A stretch of 64,000 nucleotides of DNA, from contig JAIUOD010000003.1 in assembly GCA_020161405.1 (NCBI GenBank), positions 153,392-217,391 on the forward strand. The letters are read 5' to 3'. Every line of letters begins with the position of its first letter. Within the stretch, counting starts at the first letter, position 1. This stretch comes from Pseudomonadota bacterium (GTDB taxonomy: Bacteria > Pseudomonadota > Alphaproteobacteria > Caulobacterales > Aquidulcibacteraceae). This document shows positions 45,264 through 55,104 of this stretch, in pieces. A program made the position numbers and the translations under genes. Under the pieces are notes generated by a model, which worked only from the letters and a program-made list of their open reading frames with translations, was not told where the DNA came from and did not search any database.

Positions 45264-47423
45264 ATGGATCCTAGTATTACAGGTGTGTTGGCTGCTATTG
45301 TTGCCGGCCTAATAGCATTGATTTATGGGGCGATAACCATACAATCAGTTTTAAAATCAAGTGCAGGTAATGCACGAATGCAAGAGATTGCGGCGGCAAT
45401 TCAAGAAGGCGCCAATGCTTATCTAAATCGTCAATATACAACAATTGGTATTGTGGGTGTTGTTTTGGCGGTTGCATTATTAGTTGTATTCAAAAATTTA
45501 TTAATTCCAATTGGCTTTATTTTAGGTGCGGTTTTATCAGGTGCCGCCGGTTATATTGGAATGCTTGTATCGGTTCGCGCAAACGTAAGAACTGCTGAAG
45601 CTGCAAGAAATAGCCTTGCGGGTGGCCTTGATATGGCGTTCCGTTCTGGTGCGGTAACTGGTATGCTTGTTGCTGGTCTCGCGCTTTTGGGGGTTTCGGT
45701 TTATTTTTATATTCTAACCCAAGTGCTTGGTCACAAAGTTACGGATCGTGTTGTAATTGATTCATTGGTTGCGCTTTCTTTTGGCGCATCACTTATTTCG
45801 ATTTTTGCCCGTCTTGGCGGTGGTATCTTTACAAAAGGTGCAGACGTTGGTGGCGATATGGTTGGTAAAGTTGAAGCGGGCATTCCGGAAGATGACCCAC
45901 GCAACCCTGCAACTATTGCGGATAATGTTGGTGATAATGTTGGCGATTGCGCAGGTATGGCAGCGGATTTATTCGAAACATATGCTGTTACATTAGTTGC
46001 AACAATGGTTTTGGCATCAATTTTCTTCCGCGAAAATGGTGCCGCCGTTATGATGGCATTACCATTGGCAATTGGCGCGATGGCAATCATAACCTCAATC
46101 ATTGGAACATTCTTTGTTAAATTAGGCAAAGACAACAATATCATGGGTGCTTTATATAAAGGCCTTATTGCTGCTGGCGTATTGTCTGCGGCTGGCCTTT
46201 ATTTAGTAGCTAACCTATTTGTTCCAAATGCATTTACTACTACTGCTGAAACTGGTGGAATGGCGATTGGTGCGAATTCAATTTTTGCATCTGGTGTTGT
46301 TGGCCTTATTGTTACTGCGGCAATCGTTTGGATTACCGAATATTATACAGGAACAGAATATGCACCTGTTAAATCGGTTGCTCAGGCATCTGTTTCTGGT
46401 CACGGTACAAATGTTATCCAAGGTTTGGCTGTTTCGATGGAATCAACTGCATTGCCTGCTTTGGTGATTGTGTTTGGTATCATTGCTACTTATAAAATTG
46501 CGGGCCTTTTTGGTATTGCAATCGCAACAACTACAATGCTTTCAGTTGCTGGTATTATCGTTGCATTGGACGCTTTTGGTCCTGTTACTGATAATGCGGG
46601 CGGCATTGCAGAAATGGCAGAATTACCACCAGAAGTTCGTAAAACTACTGACGCATTGGATGCTGTTGGAAATACAACCAAAGCAGTTACCAAAGGCTAT
46701 GCAATCGGTTCTGCTGGTCTTGGTGCACTTGTATTATTCGCTGCATATACAGAGGATTTGAAGCATTTTGCCGCTAATCCGCTTGAATTCCCTTTCTTTG
46801 CTAATATCGAAGTTAAGGGCATGTTTGACCTTTCAAATCCATATGTTGTTGCTGGCCTATTATTCGGTGGCTTGTTGCCATATTTATTTGGTGGTTGGTC
46901 AATGACTGCGGTTGGTCGTGCAGCTGGCGCGGTGGTTGAAGAAGTTCGCCGCCAATTCAGAGAAATCCCTGGCATTATGGAATATAAGGCAAAACCTGAT
47001 TATGGTCGTGCAGTTGATATTCTTACCAAAGCAGCAATCAAGGAAATGATTGTTCCGTCATTGCTTCCTGTATTGTCACCAATCGTACTTTTCTTTGCTA
47101 TCTTGATTGTTGGCGGTAAAGTGAACGCATTGGCGGCAGTTGGCGCAATGCTTTTGGGCGTTATCGTAACTGGCCTTTATGTGGCTATTTCAATGACATC
47201 TGGCGGCGGCGCATGGGATAATGCTAAAAAATCTTTCGAAGATGGTTTCACCGACAAAGATGGCGTTAAACACATGAAAGGTTCAGAAGCACACAAAGCA
47301 TCTGTAACTGGTGACACTGTTGGCGACCCATACAAAGATACAGCAGGCCCTGCGGTAAATCCAATGATTAAGATTACAAATATCGTTGCATTATTGCTTT
47401 TGGCGGTATTGGCGCATTCTTAA
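45264..47423 (+). CDS. hppA: Membrane-bound H+-translocating pyrophosphatase, K+-independent type
   Basis: A 719-aa integral membrane enzyme with about 16 helices that couples PPi hydrolysis to proton pumping. [20 protein letters not shown] and [20 protein letters not shown] are the pyrophosphate-binding loops, and [17 protein letters not shown] is the third. [18 protein letters not shown] has Lys where K+-dependent enzymes have Ala, marking the K+-independent subfamily. A terminator follows. Confidence 0.97.
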   Translation: MDPSITGVLAAIVAGLIALIYGAITIQSVLKSSAGNARMQEIAAAIQEGANAYLNRQYTTIGIVGVVLAVALLVVFKNLLIPIGFILGAVLSGAAGYIGMLVSVRANVRTAEAARNSLAGGLDMAFRSGAVTGMLVAGLALLGVSVYFYILTQVLGHKVTDRVVIDSLVALSFGASLISIFARLGGGIFTKGADVGGDMVGKVEAGIPEDDPRNPATIADNVGDNVGDCAGMAADLFETYAVTLVATMVLASIFFRENGAAVMMALPLAIGAMAIITSIIGTFFVKLGKDNNIMGALYKGLIAAGVLSAAGLYLVANLFVPNAFTTTAETGGMAIGANSIFASGVVGLIVTAAIVWITEYYTGTEYAPVKSVAQASVSGHGTNVIQGLAVSMESTALPALVIVFGIIATYKIAGLFGIAIATTTMLSVAGIIVALDAFGPVTDNAGGIAEMAELPPEVRKTTDALDAVGNTTKAVTKGYAIGSAGLGALVLFAAYTEDLKHFAANPLEFPFFANIEVKGMFDLSNPYVVAGLLFGGLLPYLFGGWSMTAVGRAAGAVVEEVRRQFREIPGIMEYKAKPDYGRAVDILTKAAIKEMIVPSLLPVLSPIVLFFAILIVGGKVNALAAVGAMLLGVIVTGLYVAISMTSGGGAWDNAKKSFEDGFTDKDGVKHMKGSEAHKASVTGDTVGDPYKDTAGPAVNPMIKITNIVALLLLAVLAHS

Positions 47424-47446
47424 TTAACTGCAAATTTAATCATTTA

Positions 47447-47474
47447 AACCCCGCATTCGTGCGGGGTTTTTTGC
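47447..47474 (+). terminator. Rho-independent terminator after hppA
   Basis: AACCCCGCA (47447-47455) and TGCGGGGTT (47460-47468) close on a TTCG tetraloop followed by a T run. Confidence 0.93.
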
Positions 47475-47554
47475 TTTTTTTTGTGGCTTTTTTGTCCAAA
47501 TTAAAACACAATCAGTTTGTAAATCACCAATTGGCTCGTAAATAGGGGAAAATA

Positions 47555-48706
47555 ATGATTAAACGTGGTCAATGTTCTAATAGCCCGTCTAAATGTTCAA
47601 ACGCGGCAAATGGCACTCTTTTGGCTTATGCAGGTACAAATTCAATTTGTCCTGAATGCGGCGCACCACTTGCACTAGTTGCAGGTGAGGGGAATGCATC
47701 GGCGCAGCCGTCAACCCCGCCGCCAGTAAATACACAAAGACAGGCACCACCACCCGTCCAAGATTATGATGACGATTATGAAGATGAAAAACCTAACCAA
47801 GCGCTTGAATTTGCCAAAATGGCGGCAATGTTTGTAGTTGTGGCGGGTATTGTTTTCTTTGGCCTAAGGTATTTTACATCGCGTGGTGATAATACAGATA
47901 TTGGCAATGAAACCACTAATCAGATTAGTGTTGGTCAAATGTCTGTTACTGATATTAATCCGAATCTTATTGCCAATAGTGTTTCCATTATTGATGTAAA
48001 AGCGTCCCCTGCTGAAAGTGCGCAAAGCCTTGGAAAAATTGGCGCAGGTGTTGGCGTTGAAATTAATGGCAAAGTGAATGTTGATGGAATTGATTGGTAT
48101 CGCATTTTAGTTCCGAATCAATCTGGTCAAACTGGCTATGTTAAAGTTACAGATGTTATGCCGCTTGATGGTGGTTCACTATTAACCAATCAAGTTACCA
48201 CTACCCCTGTTGTTTCAGAAGTAAGCGAAATTCCAGAGACTATTTTCTATATATCGGGCGATAAGGCAAATATACGCGATCAAGCAGGCTTAAACGGCAA
48301 AAAAGTTGCAGAAATGCTTAGAGGTGATACATTAAGCGCAAGTGCAACAAGAACAGTTGATGGTAAAACTTGGTATCGCGTAAATCTTCCGTCAGGTGGT
48401 CAAGGTTGGATAAGTTCAAGCCTATTATCAATTACGCCAGTTGCTGCAACGCCAGAAAGTGCCGCCCCTAAATCAAGCACAATAAGCGAAGGAAGCAATG
48501 TGGTTTTCACTTTCGATAAAGTGAAAGTTCGCCAATCGCCTGACGCTGCTGCTACAATTGATACTGACGAAACACAAAAAGGTATGGTTGTTTTGGTTGA
48601 TGAAGTTCAATCTTCAGGTGGCAGCACTTGGTATCATGTTCATTCAAACCGTTTCAATATTGACGGCTGGGTCGATGCAAAATCTGTAAAACAAGTTGAA
48701 AACTAG
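47555..48706 (+). CDS. Membrane protein with N-terminal zinc ribbon and three SH3-like domains
   Basis: A 383-aa protein. The cytoplasmic N-terminus has four cysteines, C7, C14, C32 and C35 (CPECG), consistent with a zinc ribbon. After a Pro/Gln/Asp-rich linker comes one transmembrane helix (about 87-107), then three bacterial SH3-type repeats outside the membrane (about 133-207, 229-293 and 311-380), each with the V-R-x-x-P/A...GW/GY pattern. Such domains bind peptidoglycan or peptides. It is followed by a related gene. Cellular role unknown; an envelope sensor is inference. Confidence 0.75.
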   Translation: MIKRGQCSNSPSKCSNAANGTLLAYAGTNSICPECGAPLALVAGEGNASAQPSTPPPVNTQRQAPPPVQDYDDDYEDEKPNQALEFAKMAAMFVVVAGIVFFGLRYFTSRGDNTDIGNETTNQISVGQMSVTDINPNLIANSVSIIDVKASPAESAQSLGKIGAGVGVEINGKVNVDGIDWYRILVPNQSGQTGYVKVTDVMPLDGGSLLTNQVTTTPVVSEVSEIPETIFYISGDKANIRDQAGLNGKKVAEMLRGDTLSASATRTVDGKTWYRVNLPSGGQGWISSSLLSITPVAATPESAAPKSSTISEGSNVVFTFDKVKVRQSPDAAATIDTDETQKGMVVLVDEVQSSGGSTWYHVHSNRFNIDGWVDAKSVKQVEN

Positions 48707-48708
48707 GT

Positions 48709-48725
48709 TTTGCTTGCATAGCAAA
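48709..48725. repeat. TTTGCT/AGCAAA hairpin
   Basis: A 6-bp inverted repeat with 5-nt loop just after the first SH3 gene. The half-sites match the cores of the hairpins at 6819-6840 and 23068-23089. Confidence 0.3.
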
Positions 48726-48815
48726 CTATAAATTTTGCTTGGAAACGATTGCGGCTTCATTTAGACAATCTTGTAATTACGCCCGTTTGGGATTTGAAAC
48801 TGGAAGCATGGTTTA

Positions 48816-49862
48816 ATGAACGAAGAAATTGATAAATCAATTGGAAAAAAACGGGCAAATTTTGGCAATAATAGCTCTAATATAGCTATTATTGCCTTTG
48901 GCATTTTGGTGCTTGCGGGGGGTGTTTTTGCGGGTTTGAAATTTGCGGGAACTTTTGACCACGCAAATAGAAATTCTAATGCGCATTATATTACCTATCG
49001 CACCCAAGGTAAGGTTGAATTATTCGAATCAAAATCAACCGGCTCAAATGTTCGCGCAAATTTAAAGGAAGGCTCTATAGTTTCTGGTAAATCTGTCGGA
49101 AGCGTTGATGGTGTTGAATGGGCCGAGGTTACGTCGGTTGATGGCGTTCATGGCTTTACCCCAATGGGTGGGTTACAAAAAGTTGGTGAAGGCGCTGATT
49201 TATCACAAGTGCAAGATAGTATCAGGCGCGTTGTTACTTCAACTTCAATTAATTTACGTTCAACGCCATCTTTATCTGGAAATTTAATTGGCTATTTGGA
49301 TGGCGGAACGCGAATTACAACTGATGGCTATGTTTCATCACAGGGTGAAGATTGGCTACGCCTAAGATTTGGGGATAAGGTTGGCTTTATTATGGCGCGC
49401 TTTACCACGCCAGATGATGATAGAGCAGGAAATAACGAAGGTTTTGCAGCTTCAAAAATTGGTGTTTCTGGCACAGTTAAGATTGTGTCGAATATACAGG
49501 CAACACCCTATCCTGATGGTCGTGTTTTGCGCTCTGTCATGGAGGGGGATAGTGTTGGGGTTTTGGGGCAGACCAAGACAGATGATTGGTGGTATATTGT
49601 GCGCCTTGATGATGGCACTCAAGGATTTATTCCAAAAACCTCAATTATTGTTTCTGAAAAGCAGGGGAAATGGGTCTATCCTGATGGCACTGAAGCCCCT
49701 GGCCCAAATGTTCCACAAGGGCAAAAGACACCAATAAATCCTGATACACTACAGGGTAAAAAAGATGTTAGTTCTGACAATCCTGTTAAAATTGATTTTA
49801 ACGAGGTGCCAAAACCTGTTGAAGCCCCGTCACCATCTAATCAAAGCGAACCACCAAAATAA
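48816..49862 (+). CDS. Membrane protein with three SH3-like domains, paralogue
   Basis: A 348-aa protein with a short basic cytoplasmic start, a transmembrane helix (about 23-43, IAIIAFGILVLAGGVFAGL) and three SH3-like repeats (about 57-125, 137-200, 217-290) with INLRSTPSLSGN and QATPYPDGRVLRS segments; the C-terminus is Pro/Lys-rich and disordered. Layout matches the preceding gene minus the zinc ribbon. The pair is probably one unit. Peptidoglycan contact is inferred from the domain type. Confidence 0.75.
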   Translation: MNEEIDKSIGKKRANFGNNSSNIAIIAFGILVLAGGVFAGLKFAGTFDHANRNSNAHYITYRTQGKVELFESKSTGSNVRANLKEGSIVSGKSVGSVDGVEWAEVTSVDGVHGFTPMGGLQKVGEGADLSQVQDSIRRVVTSTSINLRSTPSLSGNLIGYLDGGTRITTDGYVSSQGEDWLRLRFGDKVGFIMARFTTPDDDRAGNNEGFAASKIGVSGTVKIVSNIQATPYPDGRVLRSVMEGDSVGVLGQTKTDDWWYIVRLDDGTQGFIPKTSIIVSEKQGKWVYPDGTEAPGPNVPQGQKTPINPDTLQGKKDVSSDNPVKIDFNEVPKPVEAPSPSNQSEPPK

Positions 49863-49892
49863 AAAAAGGCGCCTTAAAAGGCGCCATTTTTG
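49861..49892. terminator. Bidirectional terminator between SH3 gene and bamE
   Basis: GGCGCC (49868-49873) pairs with GGCGCC (49880-49885) with A runs on the left and a T run on the right, so it can stop transcripts from both directions. Confidence 0.85.
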
Positions 49893-49906
49893 TATGATGT
49901 AAGAAC

Positions 49907-50404
49907 TTATTGTGTTCTTGGTCCACCCGCAGCTGTTGGCAGATTTGGATCTTGACCAGGAAGGGCAACAGGCGAACGACCAACGGCACCAAATACCTGC
50001 TCTAAGAATGTAACTTCACGACCACGTGTTGGCGTTTTATCTTTGTCATAATTAATAATACGACCATCAACCAAAGTGTATTTTTTTACAGATGCAACAT
50101 TTTCTGCATCATCAAACGAAATCGCAGTAATGTTACGCTCAGTAGTTTTAAGTTTCAAAAAGGCTTTTTGCGACTGGATAGATGAAATATAATACCAAAC
50201 TTCTTCGTCAAAAGCGCCTATTTGTGAAGGGTTTCCAAGGCGTGTTAATATTGTGGTTTTATTATCAGTACCATTTTCAATTTTCATCATATCAGGTGAA
50301 TCAACAACAAAACCATGATGTGTTACAATTGGGGCGCATCCAGTAATAGAAACCCCAGAAATCAAAATTGACCCAATAATTCCAGCAAATATCAGTTTGC
50401 GCAT
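49907..50404 (-). CDS. bamE: Outer-membrane assembly lipoprotein BamE
   Basis: A 165-aa lipoprotein of the BAM complex. The signal ends in a lipobox SITGC (Cys 23), then HHGFVVDSPDMMKIENG, KTTILTRLGNPSQIGAFDEEVWYYIS and an ISF strand, matching the SmpA/OmlA domain. The C-terminal extension (about 120-165) is Pro/Gly-rich, as in many alphaproteobacterial forms. Divergent from the ubiquinol-cytochrome c chaperone gene, a usual pairing. Confidence 0.92.
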   Translation of the reverse strand: MRKLIFAGIIGSILISGVSITGCAPIVTHHGFVVDSPDMMKIENGTDNKTTILTRLGNPSQIGAFDEEVWYYISSIQSQKAFLKLKTTERNITAISFDDAENVASVKKYTLVDGRIINYDKDKTPTRGREVTFLEQVFGAVGRSPVALPGQDPNLPTAAGGPRTQ

Positions 50405-50494
50405 TTAACTTTCCAATTCAAAACGATATACCCTACTATACGTCATTGCCACAAGGTTCAAGCGTCGCCAACAACTAGCACCAGTAAATGAAGA

Positions 50495-50992
50495 ATGTTT
50501 AATTATTTTAAAAATCGCAAATTAATAAAAAATGCAAGTGACACTTTATTCATTAAAATGAATGAATATGCACGAAACCCTAATTTCTTCGGTGAAAACC
50601 GCGTTGAAGATGACCCTGATGGGCGTTTTGAATTAGTTGCTTTATTTGCAACCGCAATTTTTTGTGGCCTAGGAAAGCGCGGCGAATTGGAAACTAAAAT
50701 CGCACAAAATTTATTTGATAAAATTTTTAAAAGCTTTGATCAGGCATTGCGTGAATTTGGAATAAGCGATTTAAAAGTTGGTTCACGTGTTAAAATTATG
50801 GCCGAAAGTTTTTATGGGCGGCAAACATCATATATAAAAGCTTTTGACAGTGGTGATATGGAAGCATTAAGCAAGAAAATCGCGCTTAATGTTTTAAGTA
50901 TTGAAAATGGAACTAATGATTTTAGCCATGAATTATCCAATAATTTTATTAAATTGGCTGGCGAAATACGTGAATTGAATTTTGCAAGTTGA
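50495..50992 (+). CDS. Ubiquinol-cytochrome c chaperone family protein (Cbp3/UQCC1-like)
   Basis: A 165-aa soluble protein resembling the bacterial relatives of Cbp3, which assist cytochrome b maturation in the bc1 complex. DPDGRFELVALFATAIFCGL, LFDKIFKSFDQALREFGISD and KIMAESFYGRQTSYIKAF are recognisable family segments. Direct neighbours are bamE (divergent) and plsX. The DUF177 gene that I recall between this gene and plsX in related genomes is absent. Confidence 0.85.
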   Translation: MFNYFKNRKLIKNASDTLFIKMNEYARNPNFFGENRVEDDPDGRFELVALFATAIFCGLGKRGELETKIAQNLFDKIFKSFDQALREFGISDLKVGSRVKIMAESFYGRQTSYIKAFDSGDMEALSKKIALNVLSIENGTNDFSHELSNNFIKLAGEIRELNFAS

Positions 50993-51098
50993 CGTTACTG
51001 TAATAATTTTTGTAAAACCACAAAGATTTTACTAATATGTCATCAAGGTCACATAAGCCAACCATTGGCAGCTCCATATAAAATAGGAATAATATTTA

Positions 51099-52166
51099 AT
51101 GAGCGATAATGAAACTACAGCGCAAATAACGCTTTCAATTGACGCAATGGGTGGCGATTTTGCACCGAAAGAGATTGTTGAAGGTTGCGCAATTTTCGCG
51201 AAAAAACATCCAGAAGTTGCGCTTATTTTGCATGGTGATAGTGATAAAATAAATTCAATAATATCGCATAATCCTGCTTTGAAAAATGCCAAAGTTGTGC
51301 ATGCAGATGAAGTTGTTGGAATGGATGCTAAGCCATCACAAGCAATGCGCCGTAAAAACACGTCAATGTGGTCGGCGGTCGCTTCGGTTAAAGAAGGCGT
51401 CGCCAATGCGGCGGTTTCGGCTGGTAATACTGGTGCATTGATGGCGGTTTCAAATTTGCAATTACGAACTGTTCCTGGGATACATCGTCCTGCAATTGCT
51501 GCGCCATGGCCTAATCCAAAAGGTGCATCTGTTGTTCTTGATATTGGTGCAAATGTTGATTCTGACCCTGATCAATTAGTTGATTTCGCAATATTAGGTG
51601 AGGCTTATGCCAAGGCCTTATTTGGCAAAGAAAGACCAAGCATCGGCCTTCTCAATGTTGGATCTGAAGAAGTTAAAGGGCATGAAGACATAAAAGAAGC
51701 CATGCGCCTATTACGCCTTCATGGTTCAAGCCTTGGCATGGATGTTTATGGCTTTGTTGAAGGCAATGATTTGTCGTTAGGCACAACCGATGTAGTTGTA
51801 ACAGACGGTTTTACAGGTAATATCGCACTTAAAGCCGCAGAAGGTGCTGCAAAATTATTTGCAACCTTTCTAAAAGAATCACTGACATCAAATTTAATTT
51901 CTAAAATTGGTGCATTTATCGCAACAAGTGGGTTTAATAAGCTTAAATCTAAAATGGATCCACGCGCTTTTAATGGCGGAATGTTACTTGGTTTAAACGG
52001 CCTTGTGGTTAAATCACATGGTGGAACAGATGCACATGGTTTTTCCAATGCTTTGCTTGTTGCGCTTCGCCTTGCCTCATCTGATTATCAGTCTACAATA
52101 GTTGAGAATGTTGCAAGATTAAATCAATTACGCCAAGTGCAACAAAAAACACCTGCTGAAGCTTAA
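51099..52166 (+). CDS. plsX: Phosphate acyltransferase PlsX
   Basis: A 355-aa peripheral enzyme making acyl-phosphate from acyl-ACP for phospholipid synthesis. LSIDAMGGDFAPKEIVEG, the ADEVVGMDAKPSQAMRRK loop, AAVSAGNTGALMA, VTDGFTGNIALKAAEG and KSHGGTDAHGFSNAL are the signatures. Followed by fabH after 17 bp. Confidence 0.96.
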   Translation: MSDNETTAQITLSIDAMGGDFAPKEIVEGCAIFAKKHPEVALILHGDSDKINSIISHNPALKNAKVVHADEVVGMDAKPSQAMRRKNTSMWSAVASVKEGVANAAVSAGNTGALMAVSNLQLRTVPGIHRPAIAAPWPNPKGASVVLDIGANVDSDPDQLVDFAILGEAYAKALFGKERPSIGLLNVGSEEVKGHEDIKEAMRLLRLHGSSLGMDVYGFVEGNDLSLGTTDVVVTDGFTGNIALKAAEGAAKLFATFLKESLTSNLISKIGAFIATSGFNKLKSKMDPRAFNGGMLLGLNGLVVKSHGGTDAHGFSNALLVALRLASSDYQSTIVENVARLNQLRQVQQKTPAEA

Positions 52167-52183
52167 AATCGATTGGGAATAAT

Positions 52184-53146
52184 ATGACTATTTCATCTAT
52201 TGTTAGTTCACTATGCGCAATTACGCCCGATAGATTAGTAACAAACAATGAATTGGCAAATATCGTTGATACATCGGATGCATGGATTAAGGAAAGAACT
52301 GGAATTGAGCAGCGTTATTTTTGTTCAGACCTTGAAACAAGTTCAACACTTGCAACGCGCGCCGCAAAGCTTGCAATTGAAAAAGCAAATATTGATGCCA
52401 ATGATATTGATTTAATCGTTTGCGCAACATCAACGCCAGATAGAACATTTCCTGCCACTGCAACCTTGATACAAGAAGCCTTGGGAATACCTGTTTGTAT
52501 TGCGTTTGATATTCAAGCTGTATGTTCAGGCTTTGTATATGGATTTGGTGTTGTTGATGCGATGATAAAAGCAGGTCAAGCTAAAAATGCCCTTTTAATT
52601 GGTGTTGATAGCTTTTCAAGAATTATGGATTGGGCAGATCGCACAACATGCGTTTTATTTGGTGACGGCGCTGGGGCAGCGGTGATACGGGCGTCTGATG
52701 AACAGAATAAAGGCATTCTTGCAAATATTTTACGTGCTGATGGTCGTTACAATTCAATATTAAATGTTTCAAGTGGTGCATCTTTAGGCTCTAAAGTCGG
52801 TAAATTGCATATGGAAGGGCAGGCAGTATTTCGCCATGCCGTTACAAATATATCCGAAGCTATTGTTCTTTGCTGCGAAAAAGCTGGCGTTAATATTAAT
52901 GAGATTGATTGGTTTGTTCCGCATCAAGCCAATAAAAGAATATTAGATGGCGTTGCAAAAAAACTAAAAATTCCAGAAGAAAAAGTAATAATTACTGTCG
53001 ATATACATGGTAATACTTCAGCAGCTTCCGTTGCGTTAGCTTTTGACCATGCGCAAAAAGAAGGTAAAATTAAAAAAGGTGATTTAGTTTTATTTGAAGC
53101 AATGGGTGGTGGTTTAACTTGGGGTGCAACATTGGTACGCCTTTAA
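52184..53146 (+). CDS. fabH: Beta-ketoacyl-ACP synthase III
   Basis: A 320-aa thiolase-fold enzyme starting fatty acid synthesis from acetyl-CoA and malonyl-ACP. The catalytic triad is C114 in IQAVCSGFVYG, His in FVPHQANKRI and Asn in IHGNTSAASV. WIKERTGIEQR and FGDGAGAAVI are conserved. plsX-fabH-ihfA order is usual. Confidence 0.97.
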   Translation: MTISSIVSSLCAITPDRLVTNNELANIVDTSDAWIKERTGIEQRYFCSDLETSSTLATRAAKLAIEKANIDANDIDLIVCATSTPDRTFPATATLIQEALGIPVCIAFDIQAVCSGFVYGFGVVDAMIKAGQAKNALLIGVDSFSRIMDWADRTTCVLFGDGAGAAVIRASDEQNKGILANILRADGRYNSILNVSSGASLGSKVGKLHMEGQAVFRHAVTNISEAIVLCCEKAGVNINEIDWFVPHQANKRILDGVAKKLKIPEEKVIITVDIHGNTSAASVALAFDHAQKEGKIKKGDLVLFEAMGGGLTWGATLVRL

Positions 53147-53175
53147 ATTAAATAATTATAAAACACTTTTATTTG

Positions 53176-53190
53176 TTGACACATGCGTCA
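53176..53190 (+). promoter_or_regulatory. TTGACA box within an imperfect 14-bp palindrome upstream of ihfA
   Basis: TGACACATGCGTCA (53177-53190) is a palindrome with one mismatch per half and overlaps a perfect -35 consensus TTGACA at 53176-53181. No good -10 is found at standard spacing, so promoter function is uncertain; a regulator could bind here. The rest of the 240-bp region is rich in A-tracts. Confidence 0.35.
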
Positions 53191-53398
53191 TTTATTGAAT
53201 TTTTGTAGTTTTTCATTCAAAAAACGAAAATAAATTCAAAAAAAAGCTTAAAAAACCTCAAAAAAGCCTAAATTATGTGTATTTTCCATGGATAATCACT
53301 TTACCTAAATGGAATTTGTTGGTTAATTGGTATTATGAGTCTTATTCAAACAAGGTAACAAAGGGCAGAGGGTATTTAAGTACCTTTTGAGGGGCAGA

Positions 53399-53689
53399 AT
53401 GGGAAAAACACTTACGAGAGCTGATTTGGTTGATGTTTTAAGCCGTGAGCTTGGACTTTCAAAAACTGATGGTTCGGATCTATTAGAAAAAATGCTTGAA
53501 CATTTGGTTATTGCTTTGGAAAAAGGGCAATTGGTAAAGCTTGCGCGTTTTGGTAATTTCGCTGTAAGGCAAAAAAAACCACGTGTTGGACGTAATCCAA
53601 AAACAGGTGTTGAGGCTAAAATATCCGCAAGACGTGTTGTAAGTTTCAAGCCATCGCAAATTCTTAGAACGCGTGTGGAGCGCAATTAA
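53399..53689 (+). CDS. ihfA: Integration host factor subunit alpha
   Basis: About 96 aa from the ATG at 53399, with GAGGGG about 5 nt upstream. A DNA-bending HU/IHF-family protein: TLTRADLVDVLSRELGLSK, LVKLARFGNFAVRQKKPRVG, then GRNPKTG and FKPSQILRTRV. The RNPKTG arm inserts Pro to kink DNA. The merR gene starts on the base after its stop codon. Confidence 0.95.
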   Translation: MGKTLTRADLVDVLSRELGLSKTDGSDLLEKMLEHLVIALEKGQLVKLARFGNFAVRQKKPRVGRNPKTGVEAKISARRVVSFKPSQILRTRVERN

Positions 53690-54133
53690 TTGTCCGACGA
53701 ACTTGAGCAAGTAAAATCACCAGATGCATTTCGCACCATTTCAGAAGCAAGCGATGAAATAGGTGTGCCGCCACATGTTTTACGTTTTTGGGAAGGTAAA
53801 TTCAATCATTTGCGTCCATTAAAACGGGCAGGTGGTCGGCGTTTTTATCGGCCGCAAGATATGGCCGTTTTACGCGGTTTAAAGGCATTATTGCAAGATG
53901 ATGGTTATACTATTCGCGGTGTTCAAAAACTAATCAAAGATTCTGGTATTCAATCTGTTCGTAATCGCGCGATGAATATTGAAACGCATTCTATTGAAAT
54001 TGAAGATGATACAAAAACATTTGGTTCATCAATTGAAAATAATATTGATAAATCAGGATTGCCGGCATTAAATCAATTACTTTTACGCCTTACCCAAACA
54101 CGCAATATTTTGGACAAAGCATTAGGGTCGTAA
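53690..54133 (+). CDS. MerR-family transcriptional regulator
   Basis: A 147-aa regulator, TTG start contiguous with the ihfA stop. The winged helix is [20 protein letters not shown], followed by [20 protein letters not shown] and [29 protein letters not shown]. The C-terminal part has no metal-binding Cys. The ihfA-merR pair is widespread in alphaproteobacteria; target genes are unknown. Confidence 0.9.
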   Translation: MSDELEQVKSPDAFRTISEASDEIGVPPHVLRFWEGKFNHLRPLKRAGGRRFYRPQDMAVLRGLKALLQDDGYTIRGVQKLIKDSGIQSVRNRAMNIETHSIEIEDDTKTFGSSIENNIDKSGLPALNQLLLRLTQTRNILDKALGS

Positions 54134-54134
54134 T

Positions 54135-54671
54135 TTGTCTATTAGTTTTGTAATTAGGGATGCGCAATCAAAAGATATAAGTGCAATAGAAAACCTTATT
54201 GAAGCAGGTTATAGAAAAGACGAAGCTCGTCTTGGTTGGACACATGAAACCGATATTTTATCAGGCGATAGGCTGTCAGAAGGTGAAATTGCAAAAACAT
54301 TAGATGACGTAAACTCTAAAATGTTTGTTGCAATAGATAATTCAAACGAAAATCTGATAGGTGTAATCTGTGTTTCAAAGGATAATGATTGGATAGAGTT
54401 TGGAAAGTTTTCGGTAAAACCAAATCTACAAGGTGGTGGAATTGGTCGAAGATTAATCAATCATGTTGAAAATTTTGTATCTAAAGTTTGGGGTGAAAAA
54501 AAACTCAAATTATCAGTTATATCAAAGCGTAAAGAACTTGTAGAATTTTATTTACGCTGCGGCTTTAAAGACACTGGGCAAAGAATTGATTTTGTTAAAG
54601 TACACCCATACGTAATTCTAAAAGATGGCGTTGAAAATTTAGAAGTCATCATAATGGAAAAAAATCTATAA
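54135..54671 (+). CDS. GNAT-family N-acetyltransferase
   Basis: A 178-aa protein, apparently with a TTG start 1 nt after the merR stop. SVKPNLQGGGIGRRLINHVE is the acetyl-CoA-binding loop; LSVISKRKELVEFYLRCGF and DTGQR follow as in ribosomal or toxin-resistance GNATs. VIRDAQSKDISAIENLIEAG opens the fold. Substrate unknown. Likely translationally coupled to merR. Confidence 0.85.
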   Translation: MSISFVIRDAQSKDISAIENLIEAGYRKDEARLGWTHETDILSGDRLSEGEIAKTLDDVNSKMFVAIDNSNENLIGVICVSKDNDWIEFGKFSVKPNLQGGGIGRRLINHVENFVSKVWGEKKLKLSVISKRKELVEFYLRCGFKDTGQRIDFVKVHPYVILKDGVENLEVIIMEKNL

Positions 54672-54747
54672 AATATGCATTAGTTCATATTCCGAAAATT
54701 ATTTGATAACCTTCGGCACAATTTCGGGCAATATTAATTAGCAAAAT

Positions 54748-55008
54748 TTATTTGCGTTTTCTTTTCATCATTGCAACTTTGGGCGGCCTCTCACCTTGTG
54801 GGATCTCTTCGGGCTTGGCGCGCATCCAATTAAAAAGTGGTTTTAGCGGAAAAATCCATATTATTCCGGCAATTATAAAAAATGTTATCGTGATAATTGG
54901 TGGCTGTTTAACAAAGAAATTTCCAATTTGTCCTGCTAGAATTAGGTAAAGAACAATATATAAAAGAACCACCAAAAGGCCAATCATTCGCCTATTTTGA
55001 ACTTGCAT
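54748..55008 (-). CDS. Small membrane protein, DUF2842-like
   Basis: About 86 aa from the ATG at 55006-55008, preceded by AAGAGG; the longer reading to 55029 has no such site. Two transmembrane helices (about 8-28 and 38-55) with NRRMIGLLVVLLYIVLYLIL and FIIAGIIWIFPLKPLFNWM, then a basic tail. The pattern M-I-G...Y...W-(V/I)-(L/F)-P-x-x-P-L-(I/F)-x-W-M matches DUF2842 as I remember it. It is divergent from ctaA, which fits a usual neighbourhood in the class. Function unknown. Confidence 0.75.
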   Translation of the reverse strand: MQVQNRRMIGLLVVLLYIVLYLILAGQIGNFFVKQPPIITITFFIIAGIIWIFPLKPLFNWMRAKPEEIPQGERPPKVAMMKRKRK

Positions 55009-55104
55009 ATTAAACCTCTTGATTTCCAATAGCTTTAATTTTTTTAAATGACAAACATATTTGTTTTTGAATGAAATTATGCAATATTCATATTAAGGTG
55101 CACT

